Shown: positions 11,700 through 25,073, counted from the stretch's first letter. The stretch is DNA of 64,000 nt from Mesocentrotus franciscanus (GCA_037976565.1 CP137674.1:31589047-31653046), one strand, 5' to 3'. Numbers and translations: made by a program. The notes: generated by a model not told the origin, from the sequence alone.

Positions 11700-12389
11700 T
11701 AGAGTTGTGATCAAACGGTTAACCGTCCAGGATCCGACTGTCCATGGCACTATCCGTTTTGAATTTGACGGTTTCGTTTACCTGATTTTTGTATATATAT
11801 TTTTTTAAGTGTAATAATTTCTGACAAATTTTACAATATAAATAATGAAATAAATATATATTAGAGTATTTTAATTTATTTATTCTGGAAAAATACGAAG
11901 AAAAAAAATTTAACCTATTAAAAATAAACATTTATAAGAACAGTTATGGAACGAGCCTGAGCTGCTATCTCTGTGTATTATAACGTATACATCGGTAAAT
12001 CCAATATGGCAGCTTTCATGAATCCCAACTCTAGACAGCAACACTCGGCAAATCTTTAAAAATAATTATTTATTATCAATATATTCTGGTACAATTAGAA
12101 AATAAAACACGATTGAAGACGGAAATATGAATGTACATGTAAGTACTACTTTTTTTCACAAATAGTTACGTTCAATGTGAAATTAGTGCCGGTCGAAAGC
12201 AGTGTTTTTCATCAGGAGTGGTGGGCGAAAATCCCCCGTGCTGGTCGGGCCCGCGCCCGCCCATTGCCGACCACTATTCTTACTATCAATCAGCGGCGAC
12301 CTTGGCAAAAGTGAGTTATTTTAGTTTTACCGTCCGGTTTTGACTAGCGGTTAAACGGAATTGGAAATATCCGTGATGTTACAACACTA
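11700..12389. mobile_element. hAT-type non-autonomous element with perfect 8-bp duplication
   Basis: The ends are TAGAGTTGTGATC on the left and the reverse complement of TAGTGTTGTAACATC on the right. ATTGAAAC is duplicated exactly on both sides (11692-11699 and 12390-12397). The subterminal regions carry inverted CGGTTAACCG and ACCGTCCGG / GGTTAAACGG motifs. At 690 bp with no long open frame it cannot encode a transposase. The 8-bp duplication and TAG-type ends indicate the hAT superfamily. Confidence 0.8.
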
Positions 12390-15022
12390 ATTGAAACATA
12401 ATTTAAGAATGAACAAGCGATGAAAACAGCGTGATAAACAGGACAAATACGACATGGAAATTGGGCGCTTTTCGGCTTGATGTGCGAAGCACAATTTTGC
12501 TGATATTATCATGAGCAAGTCATGAAAAAATGGCACCTCACCCTCCTTATTTTAAACCGGATTTACATCGATCTCAGGGGCTATCCATTTTTGGAGAAAG
12601 AAAAATCAGGAAATTATCAGGCTAGGTAATATGATTGATTCTCTCAAACTATAAATATCTCTAGGATTATTATTCTAGAACTTACAATTCACAGGATGTT
12701 TTTATAAATGTTGATAAAAACTAAAACTAAATCACTTAATAAATAAAGAATTCCCCACGGCGGAAAGTGTATTTAGAGAGGATATCAGATTTGCACAATC
12801 GGACAAACAGACCTAATATTTATTGTCGTTTTAGCTACATGTATTTAGATATTGAAGCAAGAAGATGCACGAGTGACAAACAATTTTACCATATCTATGA
12901 CCTTGATCTTCACTGTGTACGACCTTTGAGCGCAGCTTACATTTAACCGAACCAGGTCTGCAGATGTCGAGGTAAAACCAGCCAAAGCATACAAAGGCCT
13001 GCATCACTGAGAGTAGTAGAGTGTAGACCCTTTCCAATCTTATTAACAATCAAGACTTCAAGGGTTTGAGGAAACTTAAACCCTGATTCACCATCTTCTT
13101 TGTTGAGTTACAAAGATCAAATTCTATCCTCCCTTATATCAGAGCGGAGATGGAATAGGGATAGTGTTACTATGACATGAGATACTGGATACTAAATATT
13201 GACCCTTAATCAATCTACACTAGCTGACTCATTATTACTCTCCAAAAGGGGGAAATATTAATATTCTGTGTATGAAGGTAGTGAAGAGCAAAGTGATTCT
13301 ACAGAAGCACAGCAACTTTCATGCCACATTTATTAATTATTTGGTAAAGATTACATAATTATTTGCCTGTCAGGAGAGCATGAATTATACATTAGCACTG
13401 TTAAGCAGTATAATTATTCTTAGGTATGTCTAAGTAATACCCTTCTGCAGGCACATTACAAATGACTTGTATGAATAAAATATTCATTATCAAGTAAACC
13501 CCCTCCTTTTTTATATCTCCAAATCCACATTTTACGGCTACCACTTCCTATTTCAGGGACAGGGACAAATCGATTGATCGATATCGATATTACAAAAAAG
13601 TAAATGTGGAACATTTCCTTGAAAAGGATCAGTAACATCAGTCAATTACTGTAAAACCAGTAACTTCAGTATGCATGAAATGTTTGCAACCTTTGAGAAC
13701 GGTCCAGATTCGTGAAACTCTCATGCTGTGGAATAATTGAATCATAATTGCTATTCATGAGAGTTTCTTGCCATTAAAATGTCAAGTAGGTAGAACAACA
13801 TAAAAGCCTACCGGTAAGTACATTGTATATGCATTTTCATTTGTTTCATTCCAATATCCTTTTCGCGAGATCAACCAAACTAAACTTGATTTACAAACAG
13901 TAGATTTGACTGAGGATCGATGGATCGTCTAAATTAAAAGCTACAAACCAGTTTACATGCACTTTCTTTGTATGATGGTTAACATGTATGCCAGAAATCT
14001 GAAATAGAAATGTTTCAGATTTCTCTTTACCATTCACCTAAATATAATGAACTCTTACATCATGCTCCAATTATATTATAAATGAATCAACTATACAACA
14101 ACAAAATCTCTTACCTTATGCAGTACCCCATTCAATTCAAGCTTTCTACTCCTATTGGTTTGCCAGAGTGTGGTTAAATAATCCAGAGCAATGCCCCTCT
14201 GATGGTTTCATATCACAGGGGGTACTCTTTCTCCCCCTAAAAATCTTTTTCCTGCCTTTTTTTTCTCACTCCCCTTTTCATTTGAGTGTGTAAGTGACAG
14301 AGTGTCCCCTGGTTGTTATGAGTAATTCGTAACAAAATGCGATGAGGGAGATTCTGTAACCGCTTATCCTATACAGCACACAACCCTAGGTACCTATCCA
14401 CAAGGAGAGAATGGCATTTTGCCAGTGACTAATCTCTAGTAGGATTTTTGCGATTTTTGTGGGGAAAAAATGAGGGATAACCACAAAAATTACCTTGAAA
14501 TCATGCCTTTCAACTGAATTGTATAGTACCCTCTAATTAAACCTTGAACATCTACTTGCTATTCTTGACACAACCCCAACTGACACAAACACTTTTGGAA
14601 AAATCTGGGGGAATTATATGGGATCCCCTTGCCCTACCATCAGCAACCTGCTTGTATGAAATACAAAATATTTGAAAGATTGAACTTTTGAAGCACAATT
14701 AATAATCCATCATATCACCAGGAAGATGTGAGTTTAAACTCACATCTCCCTGATATTACCTTCAAAATTAGAATCTACTTTCACAATGAATCTATCTTTA
14801 AAGCACAGGGTATCGACAGCAGCAATGGTAAGTTTGTGATTATGTTGTCTGTCAGTACAAATATGAGTTACACTTCAGGTATGCTTCTTGTGATCCTATG
14901 CAAACAGACTGTGGTTTAGACATGATTGGTCTTATTACTTCACATGTTTATAGAAGGGGAGTCTTCAGTCATTGACACTGTTTGTTTGTCTGCTACATTA
15001 CCACAGGTATCTGTGTAATTAA

Positions 15023-15312
15023 CCCATTAGCAACTAGAGATTTTGTAAAAAAATGGCCTATTACTCACTGGAAGATGTTGCAATATATTGCTCTCAATTT
15101 TACATTGTTCTGAACAATATGAAACATACGCTATTTTTCTATACAGAATCCTACTGTAGACATCGTAAGGATTACGCATGTATAACATTATCACGGTAGA
15201 CCCTAGAACGGATACTATAGCGCCTTGAAAACGGACAAAAACGGACGTGCGGTTTCGGGCAGTTCAGTGAGTAAAAGGAGGGGCAGTTTCGGGCGGTTTA
15301 GTTGCTAAAGGG
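15023..15312. mobile_element. piggyBac-like MITE (TTAA duplication)
   Basis: TTAA (15019-15022) then CCCATTAGCAACTA on the left mirrors TAGTTGCTAAAGGG then TTAA (15313-15316) on the right. CCC...GGG termini with a TTAA duplication are the hallmark of piggyBac-type elements. It is 290 bp long and non-coding. Confidence 0.65.
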
Positions 15313-17203
15313 TTAACAAACAATGAGGCAACAGAATCAAACTTTATTTTTTTCTAAATGCCTAAAAATCATAAATGTTTACTCAAACTTGTTTCTACCA
15401 TCAGGTGACTCATTGACATTTTAGGATACAATTGTTTATGTCAACCAGGGTCAACACAAAACACAAATTAGGACAACAATGCAGTCAAACGCGATTATAC
15501 AATAGCCTTTCAGGGATTCCAATAATACATATATATCTTGTTATGATATCTGTTGTTCTTCTTGGAAACTTGTTCAACGTTCTACATTTACAAACGCTTT
15601 AAGCGGGAGCTATAAATGGAAGATGAAATCAATCGCGAGTTCAAATTCTGGTGAGGCTGTATATTTTCCCCCTGGACTGCAATTCTCTATTCTCTTTGAC
15701 TGTGCCTCTAGCAATACAACCCTTTTATACTCCTTCACTTTCCAATCTACAGCATTACTCTGCATGCAACTCACACCCCCTGACAAAAAATGCAATTCTT
15801 TTAAATCTCTGAAATGCATCAATATTAAGGCAAATCTGCATAAGATCTGATTTCCGTTTCTTTCTTTGTTTCTGGAGGTATCAGAAGAAATTGGTCATCA
15901 CCTACGGGTATGTCATCGATAGCTACAGAACATTACTGAGTTACATGCTGTTTGTCTCAAAGAGCTCGCTACGATGCCATCCTGGTAAAGGCTTGATGCT
16001 AATATGATACAACTTCTGTCAGCAGCAACTGCAGTATTATTCAGCTTTCCTTGCTTAAGGTGCAATGAAGTCTATACAGCCTTTTTACACAAGAAGATTT
16101 GTATTTAAATGAATAGTATGATAAGTATATGATGAATAAAGAAATGTATATATCTAAGGAAGAGCATGGTTGTGTACAATACAACATTCAGACAGCGATT
16201 CGACTCTCTTGAATTGTCAATTTATCATACAGAACTACAATACCTTGTCCTCTGTTTCCTAAGTCTCATTACAGTGTATATGATGTATTGTGATAGGCAT
16301 TAACTCTGACAGGAGATTAGTAAGAATTAACTCCAACAAGAATAAAAAGCACTATAATATGATTGTTCAATGCTCCCATTATTTATAGGCCTATATAAAA
16401 ATTGCAAGCCCATTTTCCAAGTACTTCAATTTTTATAGAGAAGAGCAATCCGCAAATACATTTTCGGTCTTCTCAAATGAATGAAGATTGAAAGTTCTCA
16501 GAAATCCATGCCTATATCCCCCACCCCCACATTAAATGTTATTCTATAGCTAATTTTACCTGTATGGAACAAATTAAACCACTTAGAACATAAGTTAGAA
16601 GTACATATAGTGAGAGAGTGTAGACATAAAGGGTGGGTATTTACTCTGAAAACACACATGTTTGGACATGTGTTCTGCAGTGTGATCCATCTAATCGAAT
16701 CACTGCTTGCAAGCTCGCCAAACATTGAAGGAGGAAAAAAACATCAACCCGATTTCAAAAGCAGTCCATGAAGTGGTTTAAAGAGCATTGGCCATTCTTA
16801 CGAAGGCTTCACTGAAAGCTCTCATTTACCCAAAATAGAAATCCTATGGTTAACTGAACTTTGATGCAAAGATCTTTGAATACCAAATGCTTTGACAATT
16901 GATAACATTTAGTTTAATCTTTTTTCCTCAGTCATGCACCCAGAAATTAGAAATTTGTCTGAAATTTTGACAACTGTGGTGAAGAAAAAAATGAAGAAAA
17001 TTCAATTTCTGAACACTTCGATTGCTTTCTTTGCCTCTCTGCACAGTCGCTCGTTTGTTTGCCACAAGTGCAATTTTGCACACAAAAGAGACACTAAGTG
17101 ATGGAAGGATTGCTTTGTGCAACACAATGGCTTTGCAAAATTACCCATTTCCATTCTTGATTAGCTCATGACAACCCTTTTCACAACAGTATATAGAATA
17201 ATC

Positions 17204-17655
17204 TAAGACCCCGTTCTCACTCACTTTGAAAGTGGTCTTAGTTAGACCGCTCCAGAGGAACGGGTCTTGAGGAACGGTTTGCGAGGGTTCACACTCCGAG
17301 CACTTTTTTATGGCTCAAACCGCTCCATGAGTCAAAGTGGTCTTGTTGCTATGGCAGCTCAGGTCAGCGGGTAAATTTTTCGCGGAATACTAAGCGTATG
17401 TACCGTACTACATGTTTCGCGCGTCACTAGCTCACTTCCTTCAAAGTACGCCCGTTCACACTCACACGTTAGAGCGCTCCAAACCGCTCTTAATAAGACC
17501 CGTTCCTCAAGACCACCTCCCAAGGTGGTCTTCTGGAGTGGTCCAGAAGTCCACTTTCTGGACCACTTTGACTGTTCTCACTCACCTAAGAACTGCTCCT
17601 GAGGAACGGGTCTTAGTTAGACCGCTCCAACGAAGTGAATGAGAACGGGGTCTTA
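17204..17655. mobile_element. Long foldback element, 452 bp
   Basis: TAAGACCCCGTTCTCA on the left is the exact reverse complement of the right end TGAGAACGGGGTCTTA. The inverted similarity continues inward with CACTCACTT, GGTCTTAGTTAGACCGCTCC and GGAACGGGTCTT blocks present in both halves. I cannot find a clear target duplication, and there is no coding capacity. It is probably a MITE of unassigned superfamily. Confidence 0.65.
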
Positions 17656-17849
17656 CATAGGAAATCTTGCATGGGAAAGCGGCTAAATAATCTTGAAGCC
17701 TTTCATATATATACTGTATATATCCCATGACAGAAACACTGTGGCTCAGGGAGATTATTTGTGTGGCATATAAAGAACAAATGCAGTATGAAGCCTGTCA
17801 CTTTGTATTCATGACTTGACTTAAAACCTAAATTGTACCTATAACATGC

Positions 17850-18110
17850 ATGGAGAGAGAAAATGAGGAAGGCAGACAGAAACCAAGAGGGAAAAGGGAG
17901 AGAGTTGAGTACAGGGAGGAAAAGGAACAGAGGCCACATACATGTAAGACATGATATTGAAGGAATTAAAAGAAGGAAGGAGGAAAGAAAGAGAACAAGA
18001 GAGATGCCAAGGAGGGAGGATGTTGGGAGAAGAGATGGAGGGAGATGGAAGAAAACAAAAGGGGGTGAAAAGAGGGTAGGAGAAAAGAGGAAGCGAGGAA
18101 GCAAAATGTA
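17850..18110. repeat. Purine-rich low-complexity tract
   Basis: A biased GA-rich tract gives long open frames on both strands made of Lys/Arg/Glu or Leu/Phe/Ser runs. No gene is supported. Confidence 0.75.
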
Positions 18111-18187
18111 AAGAAAATAAAAGACGGAAGATCGATGCAAAGGAGATGGTGAGTGGTGGCAGAGAAAGCTTTATTTACACCACAAGA

Positions 18188-18472
18188 GCTGGGGTGTTTC
18201 ACAAAGGCTAAGATCAACTTTAAGTTGGACTTAACTATGGCAGGCCGTTCATGCCACTGTTTTCTCTCACCATTATACTGGCATTGGTTTCTCAATGGAC
18301 GTACAAATCATGGTCACAAATCTACAGAATTTACATTTTTTGATAATTCATTATTGAAGGAAAAAATATTATCTAAAGATCATAATGGTGAGAGCAAACA
18401 GTGGCATGAATGGCCTGCCATAGTTAAGTCCAACTTAAAGTCGATCTTAGTCTTTGTGAAACACTCCCCAGC
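18188..18472. mobile_element. Palindromic MITE with arms of about 88 bp
   Basis: The left arm (18188-18276) begins GCTGGGGTGTTTCACAAAGG and contains TTAAGTTGGACTTAACTATG. The right arm (18382-18472) is its reverse complement with a few mismatches and ends TTTGTGAAACACTCCCCAGC. The arms flank about 105 bp of A/T-rich loop. Long near-perfect arms imply a strong stem-loop. No target duplication is obvious. Confidence 0.8.
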
Positions 18473-20034
18473 ACTGCAGTGCAGAGAAGCAGGTCATGGC
18501 TATCAGACTCATTCCTCGATCAATTGAGGAGAAAATCAGAGGGAAATATGCAGTCGGCTGGCGAATGAAAATGCACTCATGCTGGTCACTTGCCATGCAA
18601 AAGTAATGTGCATTTGAGATGATATTACTATGCACCATTGGATCTCAATACCTCTAAAAGGTACTTCAATAAGAACCATTCGAAAAAAATTGTATGTGTA
18701 TTACAATTTTTTCTCCCCAGGGGAATTTTTTTTGCTACCAAAGTATAAATTTTTCAAATGAGGAAAAACGTCAAGAGGTGCATAAATGTAAGCCAAGTGT
18801 AAATTTTACTTTGCATGATGTTTGATTTCATAAATGTAAATGCTAAACTTACAACGAGTACCACTGATACATGTTTTATCACCTAAATTATCAGGATCAA
18901 TAAATGATTAAAATTTCCCTTCTGTGTGAAAATAAATATAATTATGAATTAATTAATTTTGCTTTCACTCTGGAGCATAATAGAACGTGGGAAACATTCA
19001 AAGATATGATTCATGAAGACATACAAGTACATGTACATCCAGTTGGTGTGAGCCAAATTTTATGGCAATTCACTACTTCACGCTGGGCCTCACAGCCTGA
19101 AGCCAAAGTACAAAGTTTGGAAGCCTGTTTTCTTTGTATTATTTGGATTATAACATTTATTTAACCTTGTCTTGCATGCGGTATTTACATTTCACAGGAG
19201 CCATATATTTTTATTTCAATCATACAAAACTCAAATGAAAGTCCATTTCTTTGAGAAAAAACAACCCTCAAAAAGTGCTGTTGTTCGTACCATACATGTT
19301 GCCTAGCACAAAAGAGTGACAGACGTCACAATTAGTCACAATTTCTGTCACACTATTACCCTGGGTGGGTAATCATAATACATACATTGCAGGTGCAGTT
19401 TTCGTGGATAGTTGGATAGAAATGTATTTTACTTTCGAAAAGAAAGGAACAATGTAGGCTTTGTTATCTTTAGCTGTCTAATCTGAAGAATTGGAACCTA
19501 CCCCCCCCCCAAAAAAAAAAAAATTAAAACAAATGTAGGGTTATATCCACATCAGTTTTCTTGCTACTTCATTAAAAATATCTTCGTTAAAAAATAAGCG
19601 AGAATTGTAAAAGTAACAAAGGATTCCCAAACAAAGAACGTGACGTCAAAGTCCTGATACCGAGGTTAATTAGATAGTATTGGGTGGAGGGGAAATAACA
19701 ATTTAAATTGAATTTGGTCTTAATAAAGATAGAAATACCCCACTGATATGGTATTGCCTTTCAATAAGGAAATAAAATTGTCTGCTAATGTTAATAATAT
19801 TGTGGTGTTCATTTTAGTGTACAGGGCTGTAATACACAGCATTTCAGATGTTCCAAAACAAATATAATACTACAGCTTATATACTCCTATATTCTTGTGA
19901 AGACAATGTGAATTCTGAATAGATCTTCAATACACATATTTACCTGAAAATGTCAATTGATTTTTTAAAATTTTTAATTTGAACCAAGTTTGCCCAAAGG
20001 CAAAAAGGCATTATATGTGTGAAAAGTCACTTAC

Positions 20035-20121
20035 CACAATGTTGATATGACATGGGGCTCGAGCCCGTGGCCGACGCTGGACCAAAGACATGACGACATC
20101 ACATTCCAAATCGGACATCAT
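20035..20121 (-). CDS. Candidate alternative first coding exon, 29 codons
   Basis: On the minus strand two adjacent ATGs (20121-20116) open a 29-codon frame reading MMSDLECDVVMSLVQRRPRA and then RAPCHINIV. It ends exactly at a consensus donor GTAAGT (20034-20029) in phase 0. The segment is about 55 percent GC in AT-rich surroundings, and the upstream 20122-21500 is also GC-richer, as near a promoter. The SAM-domain exon at 41928-42263 also ends in phase 0, so both could splice to the same downstream exon, for example 284-1, as alternative N-termini. No family is recognised. GTAAGT is not rare on this strand by chance, so the call depends on the combination of signals. Confidence 0.45.
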
Positions 20122-20396
20122 CTTGTTCCAAATTCAAATGTACTGAAGTCAGAAATAATAAAAAGCCCTGAAGCACTGCCTCTCTTTTCGAGTCAATAAT
20201 ACTGCGTGTTCCTGGCCTTCCCTCAAATTAAGGAGACAGGCCAGACTGAGATGGATTTAAGAGATGCACAAGAGATGACATGTTTTGTACGTCTGTCTCG
20301 AAGTCAGCAGGATGCAATGTATGAAACACATGGTACGATGCGAGCTAGCTTCACCGTCGTCAGCCATGAGATACCATGAGATCCTCAGAATATGAT

Positions 20397-20428
<32 letters not shown>
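20397..20428. repeat. AC dinucleotide microsatellite
   Basis: About 16 uninterrupted AC units lie in the GC-richer stretch upstream of the candidate minus-strand first exon. Confidence 0.95.
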
Positions 20429-20431
<3 letters not shown>

Positions 20432-22482
20432 CTCTCCTCCTATTCCAGAGATGACACTTGGCAGGCTGATGGAAGGGGCGTTGAGTCCCTTCCCAATGGA
20501 CTAAGCACCTTCTGGCAGAGTAGAGCAGACTGACGTCATAAAGACATAAAAAGAATATTTGTCCTACAGCTGCTCATTTACATGAAGAATAGAAAAAACA
20601 AGAAGACAGCGAGGATCCACGCCTACGTGTCTTTGATTACTGTCAAAGGATGCCCCTCATGGACACTTGGTCACCACAAGGCGATGGAGTTGTGCCCACT
20701 TTGTGGGGTTCCATAACTGTCATGTTGTTTGGGAGGCAGCAGAGGTGAACTTTTGGATGACGCAAGCCTTCCGCGCAAGCCTTCCGCATAAGATGACAAC
20801 CTTAGAGAAGAATTTGCATAAGCCACTAGTTTGACTGGGTAGCAAAAATGATGATGGAGTTTGTATCCTTAAAAATATCAAAACAGAGACTGGCATAACA
20901 ACTTTCGAACTTCACTCTCCAAACGTGTAATGCATACCGGCAAACTGTCCTCAAAATTCAATTTTGAATCAAACGTATCCTGTCGCAATAACATGATGTA
21001 ACCTAAAACCATGGACAGTATCGTATTACATTGGTAGACAACCGATACCATAACAGCCAGCAAGCCTCTAATGCATTCCCAGATGCAGGGCAGATAATTT
21101 CCCCTGTACTAGATGAAAACAAAAGTCCTCTCAGCCACACAAGACCTTGGCTTTAGCTTCAGTCAAGGGCTGGGCTCCCAGACAGAATGAAAACCCACTG
21201 CTAGCAACTACCAGCTGAATGAAGTCCAGATACATGTAGATGTAACCTAATCCTATACAACCTAATCCCACTTAACATGCATGCAGACTGTAAACTGATT
21301 GACTGACATCAGTCACCCATTCAATCCACTGTGTGTTCATGCCAGTCCTCCGCAGAACATCATAAGGATAACCGACACTCTACACCACTGCCGCTGCACT
21401 GCCACTGTCATACACCAGTACTCTGACTGCCTCACTAGCTCACTGCTCAGCATCGCAGAGAATGGAAGTGAACTTTTAAAGCTAAATGTACATGCACCGG
21501 TTCTTTCCTAATCACATCCTTAGAATGGGTTTCCTCTTATCTCCCTTCTATCTCTCTGCTAATGTGTGCTTTGAGGCTTGATGTGTAATGAGATAATGGG
21601 TCTGATTACCCTATTACATCACACATACAACTTTATTCATGGCCACCAACCCATCTTGCTGGCAAGCTTGTTTTGACCCCTGCTAAAACCACTCACTGTT
21701 CTGTGCTAATTGGGGTTCATTCAACCAAATTCATGTCCTAGTTTTCTCTCCCATTAACCATTTACATTTAAGATCTCAAAAATAGGGTGAACTTGGCTGT
21801 GGTCATGGTAATTTACTAATCAATGGATTCCTGCCTTTAATTCTTGTTACTATCTTGCGCAAATAATTAAAGCACTAAATCAAGCAATTATGCTCACAAT
21901 TAACATACACCCACTTTAACTGACCCTAGTCACCTTACATGTACACAAGTACAGGTATCTGTGAGACCTTCCTAGCACTTCATACAATTTGGGGTGAAAC
22001 TTTACCTATGTATAAAAATTAAAAAAATAAAAAACAAAACAAAAACAAAAAACAAAAAACTTTTAAAAACCCATCAAGATTGTTTTCCTGTTTATTTCTT
22101 AATAGCATTCAGGATACCAAATTATTTCATAATTTTCAAAACTGTAAATCAGTTTACTATCACATTTAATTTGAATAATTTCATTTAAATCACATTTATC
22201 AGGGAAAGCTATAGGTACAAATTGTACACTTGATATTCTCAATAGCCTCCTCATACATGCACTGTCCATCCCAAATCTGGCAGAGAAACAGTGCAATGGC
22301 CTCTGGTCACACTCAAAGTCACAATGCTCCCATTTCCTGCGAAAACAAGCGACCAATTACGAAGAAATCAGCCCGTAGGAATAACAAATTAACACCACTG
22401 CAACACAACGATGCCAAATCATGACATACGCCTAATTACTGAACTGATTTTTCATTCACCTTCTAATATATCACCTGTTTCA

Positions 22483-22540
22483 GAGTCAAAAGGGTATTGA
22501 CACATACATTAAAACAGACTTAATGCCCTTCTAGCTCTGA
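22483..22540. repeat. Dispersed hairpin motif, copy D
   Basis: The left arm GAGTCAAAAGGGTATTGACA (22483-22502) is largely complementary to the right arm GACTTAATGCCCTTCTAGCT (22517-22536). The right arm is nearly identical to those at 30243 and 3671. Confidence 0.55.
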
Positions 22541-23956
22541 TACAGACACTCTTTTGGAGATGATAGTACGTCAGATGTGTAAACAATAATGCTATTCACA
22601 CTTACGTACAATGTAAGTAGCGTTTTCACAATAGAGCTGAGAACAGAGAGAAGATCAATTTTCAGAAAATCCATGACGCATTTATAAACTTTACCCATTG
22701 TATGTGTACAATCAATACTCAACATTTGGATAACCAATGTAAAAACATTACTGCGTTGAACACTGCTAGAGGGTTCGACGCACGAGCAGGGTCATTGTGT
22801 AAACAGGGTATCAGACTGTAACTAATTGTCCTGAAAAATACTGACCAGTGGCACTTCTGGCATTAGCTGGTTCCTAATGACAATGATGACCTCATGCTCT
22901 GTTTCTACTTCTGTTCTGTTCCACTAAGGACAGTCATTATCGTTAGACAGAACAGGATGATTTTCAGCATCAGAAACTCAACTTTAACAACCTAAGGGTT
23001 TGAGGGTTTGAGGATACCATTATTTTTCTTAGACGTAAAAGGGGTAATTTTCATCATCAGAAGTAGGGCATGGGTCATGACGTACGTCAAAGCACTTGTT
23101 TCTCTTTTTTGTGTTTCTTGTTCGAGAAAACCTACTTTTTTTTTTAAACAGGAGGCATGATTTTCATGATAAGAAGCACAACCCTGTCTTAAAAAACATA
23201 ATTCAGACAAGAGAACTCATGGAAAATGGTCTTTTCAGAAACTACTTTATAAGTTGAATGGCACCTTTTAAATGTGATATATGTAGGATATTTTTCTTAA
23301 TGTGGACTTGACAATGATTGAGAAGATTATAGTAAGACACTTATCTCCTACTTACAAGAAAATGAAAATGAAAGTAAGAAATAATTATCAAGACAGGAAG
23401 TATACGGCAAGATGGATGACCACAAAAAATCTTCTTCAACAGAACACAGCATCAAACATTCCTAGTACGATCCTTACTAAAGGATATACCCCGGTAAGGT
23501 TTCCGGCTGGCTAAAAGGGGCATATTTCTAATTTCTTGTGGGAAGAATAGATCAATATTCGCTTTGTGCACAGGATCAATGCAGAACTGAACATGAATAA
23601 ACAGGTAGCCTTGACTCCAGGAGTCCAGGCTTTGAGTATCAAGAGAAGTATTGCATAAAGAGGACTCGTACCGTAAGCCTATTCACTAGATGAAATACAA
23701 TGTACTTTAATGCTTCAGCTGTAAGGCTTTTCATGGGTTAAGAACCCTTTCCGGCTTACTTTTTTCCTTTGACTACAGATCGTGCACAGCCGGATATCAC
23801 TTCCTCCATCTCCTTTGTATATCTTTATTGTGCAGATATGATTTTCTGCAGTCTGTCTATCACCGTAACAAAGACCAGACTATTAATGGATGAGATCAAA
23901 TAAAAGACTGTCACATGCATCCCCCTTCTCCCTCCCCTCCCCCTCTCTCCCTCTCT

Positions 23957-23990
<34 letters not shown>

Positions 23991-25073
23991 TAAAAAAGGG
24001 AAAATCCATCCATCAATTCAACATAAAGTTGTGTTTAAAAAAAAAGAGAAATAGATCAAAGTTGGAGAGAATTATGATAAAGGAAATAAAGATTATAACA
24101 TTAAGATTAAGACTGATTAAACACAAATTAATAGAGATTTCCCTTGTACACTAAGAATTAGAATAAGTTTTACATTTTTCTTCAAAGGATATATTTATCA
24201 CACATGTGTCCAAAATATATTACTGGACTAGCTTTCAAACAACAACCAATCACTATAAAAGATCAAAACTCTGTATAATATTCTTTGGCAAAAATATTGT
24301 TCAAGAAAAGTGGCAAGCTTATTGTATCATCGTACGATCACTCGCACTTACCTTCTCCACTCATTGCCTCATGAGGGCAGTCATCATTTTCATTTCATGA
24401 TTCGATTGAGGCAGCATCTACACATGTATGCAAATTTTAAGTTTTTCAGAGCAGTACTACAGTACATGTACATGTAAATGTTCCTTTCTTATTGATAGAG
24501 GGCAGCATACCAATTAAAATCTAGACAGACAGAGAGCTCATCATATCATTCCTTTGAGTACAGTGCATGAATCAAAAGAAATGTGTTTCAGTACTCAAAG
24601 TCCTCATCTCCTTTGTCTTACCAACTACCACGCGATGGCCAACCAGAAAACTATAGTATACCGGTACTACAATCATAAAGAGACACAATATATGAACAAA
24701 TCAGATGTATATTGTATCAAGCAAAGTTTATATACATGTACATGCAATAAGGCTGATACAAATAGAATTTGTGAATAACAGAAGGGTAATAATACATCAT
24801 TTTCCATGGAGTTAAAACAATAACATGGTAGTTGTTTGATAGTTGTAATATTGGTTGTACTAGTATCTATATACATGTATACAAGACAGTAAGTGCATAT
24901 TTGTTTCTATTAGATTAAACTACTGTAATAATCACTTCCAACATTGAATTTGCCCTTTTTTCTCTTTGATTGTGCAATTCATATTTTTGCTCTTTTCTTT
25001 TTCATTTATCAGTCTAGTTTATGACAACTTTGTATTTTAAAAGCACAAATATAAATTTTCATTAAGCCCTTAA

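Larger units (their letters stand above)
285..20034. other. Repeat-rich non-coding stretch (putative intron)
   Basis: I see no convincing coding exon here. The stretch holds a four-copy tandem array (2520-3620), CT-rich microsatellite (4563-4650), a three-copy tandem array (6568-6962), several inverted-repeat transposons (1594-1912, 7852-8375, 10557-10985, 11700-12389, 15023-15312, 17204-17655, 18188-18472), a decayed reverse-transcriptase fragment (11545-11672) and a diverged direct duplication (8920-9345). If the exons at 284 and 20121 or 42263 belong to one minus-strand gene, this is intron. Open frames of 60-145 codons here overlap repeats or pyrimidine tracts and look accidental. Confidence 0.5.

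Noticed and set aside
14131..14209. Minus-strand frame RGIALDYLTTLWQTNRSRKL before a GTAAGAG donor
   Set aside because: It is only about 28 codons, the upstream acceptor is purine-rich and poor, and a frame this short is expected by chance.
17703..18295. Long open frames on both strands near 18 kb
   Set aside because: They are produced by a GA-rich tract and by the arms of the palindromic MITE at 18188-18472.
22099..22356. Minus-strand frame with KWEHCDFECDQRPLHCF after an acceptor-like site (CTTGTTTTCGCAG)
   Set aside because: The acceptor is good, but the frame needs an upstream phase-2 exon that I cannot find. The phase-0 exons of this strand would hit a stop after five codons, and no domain is recognisable.
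24340..24400. GTAAGTGCG donor on the minus strand with upstream ATGs
   Set aside because: The frame that leaves the donor in phase 0 carries a stop, and the remaining ATG frame is only four codons.
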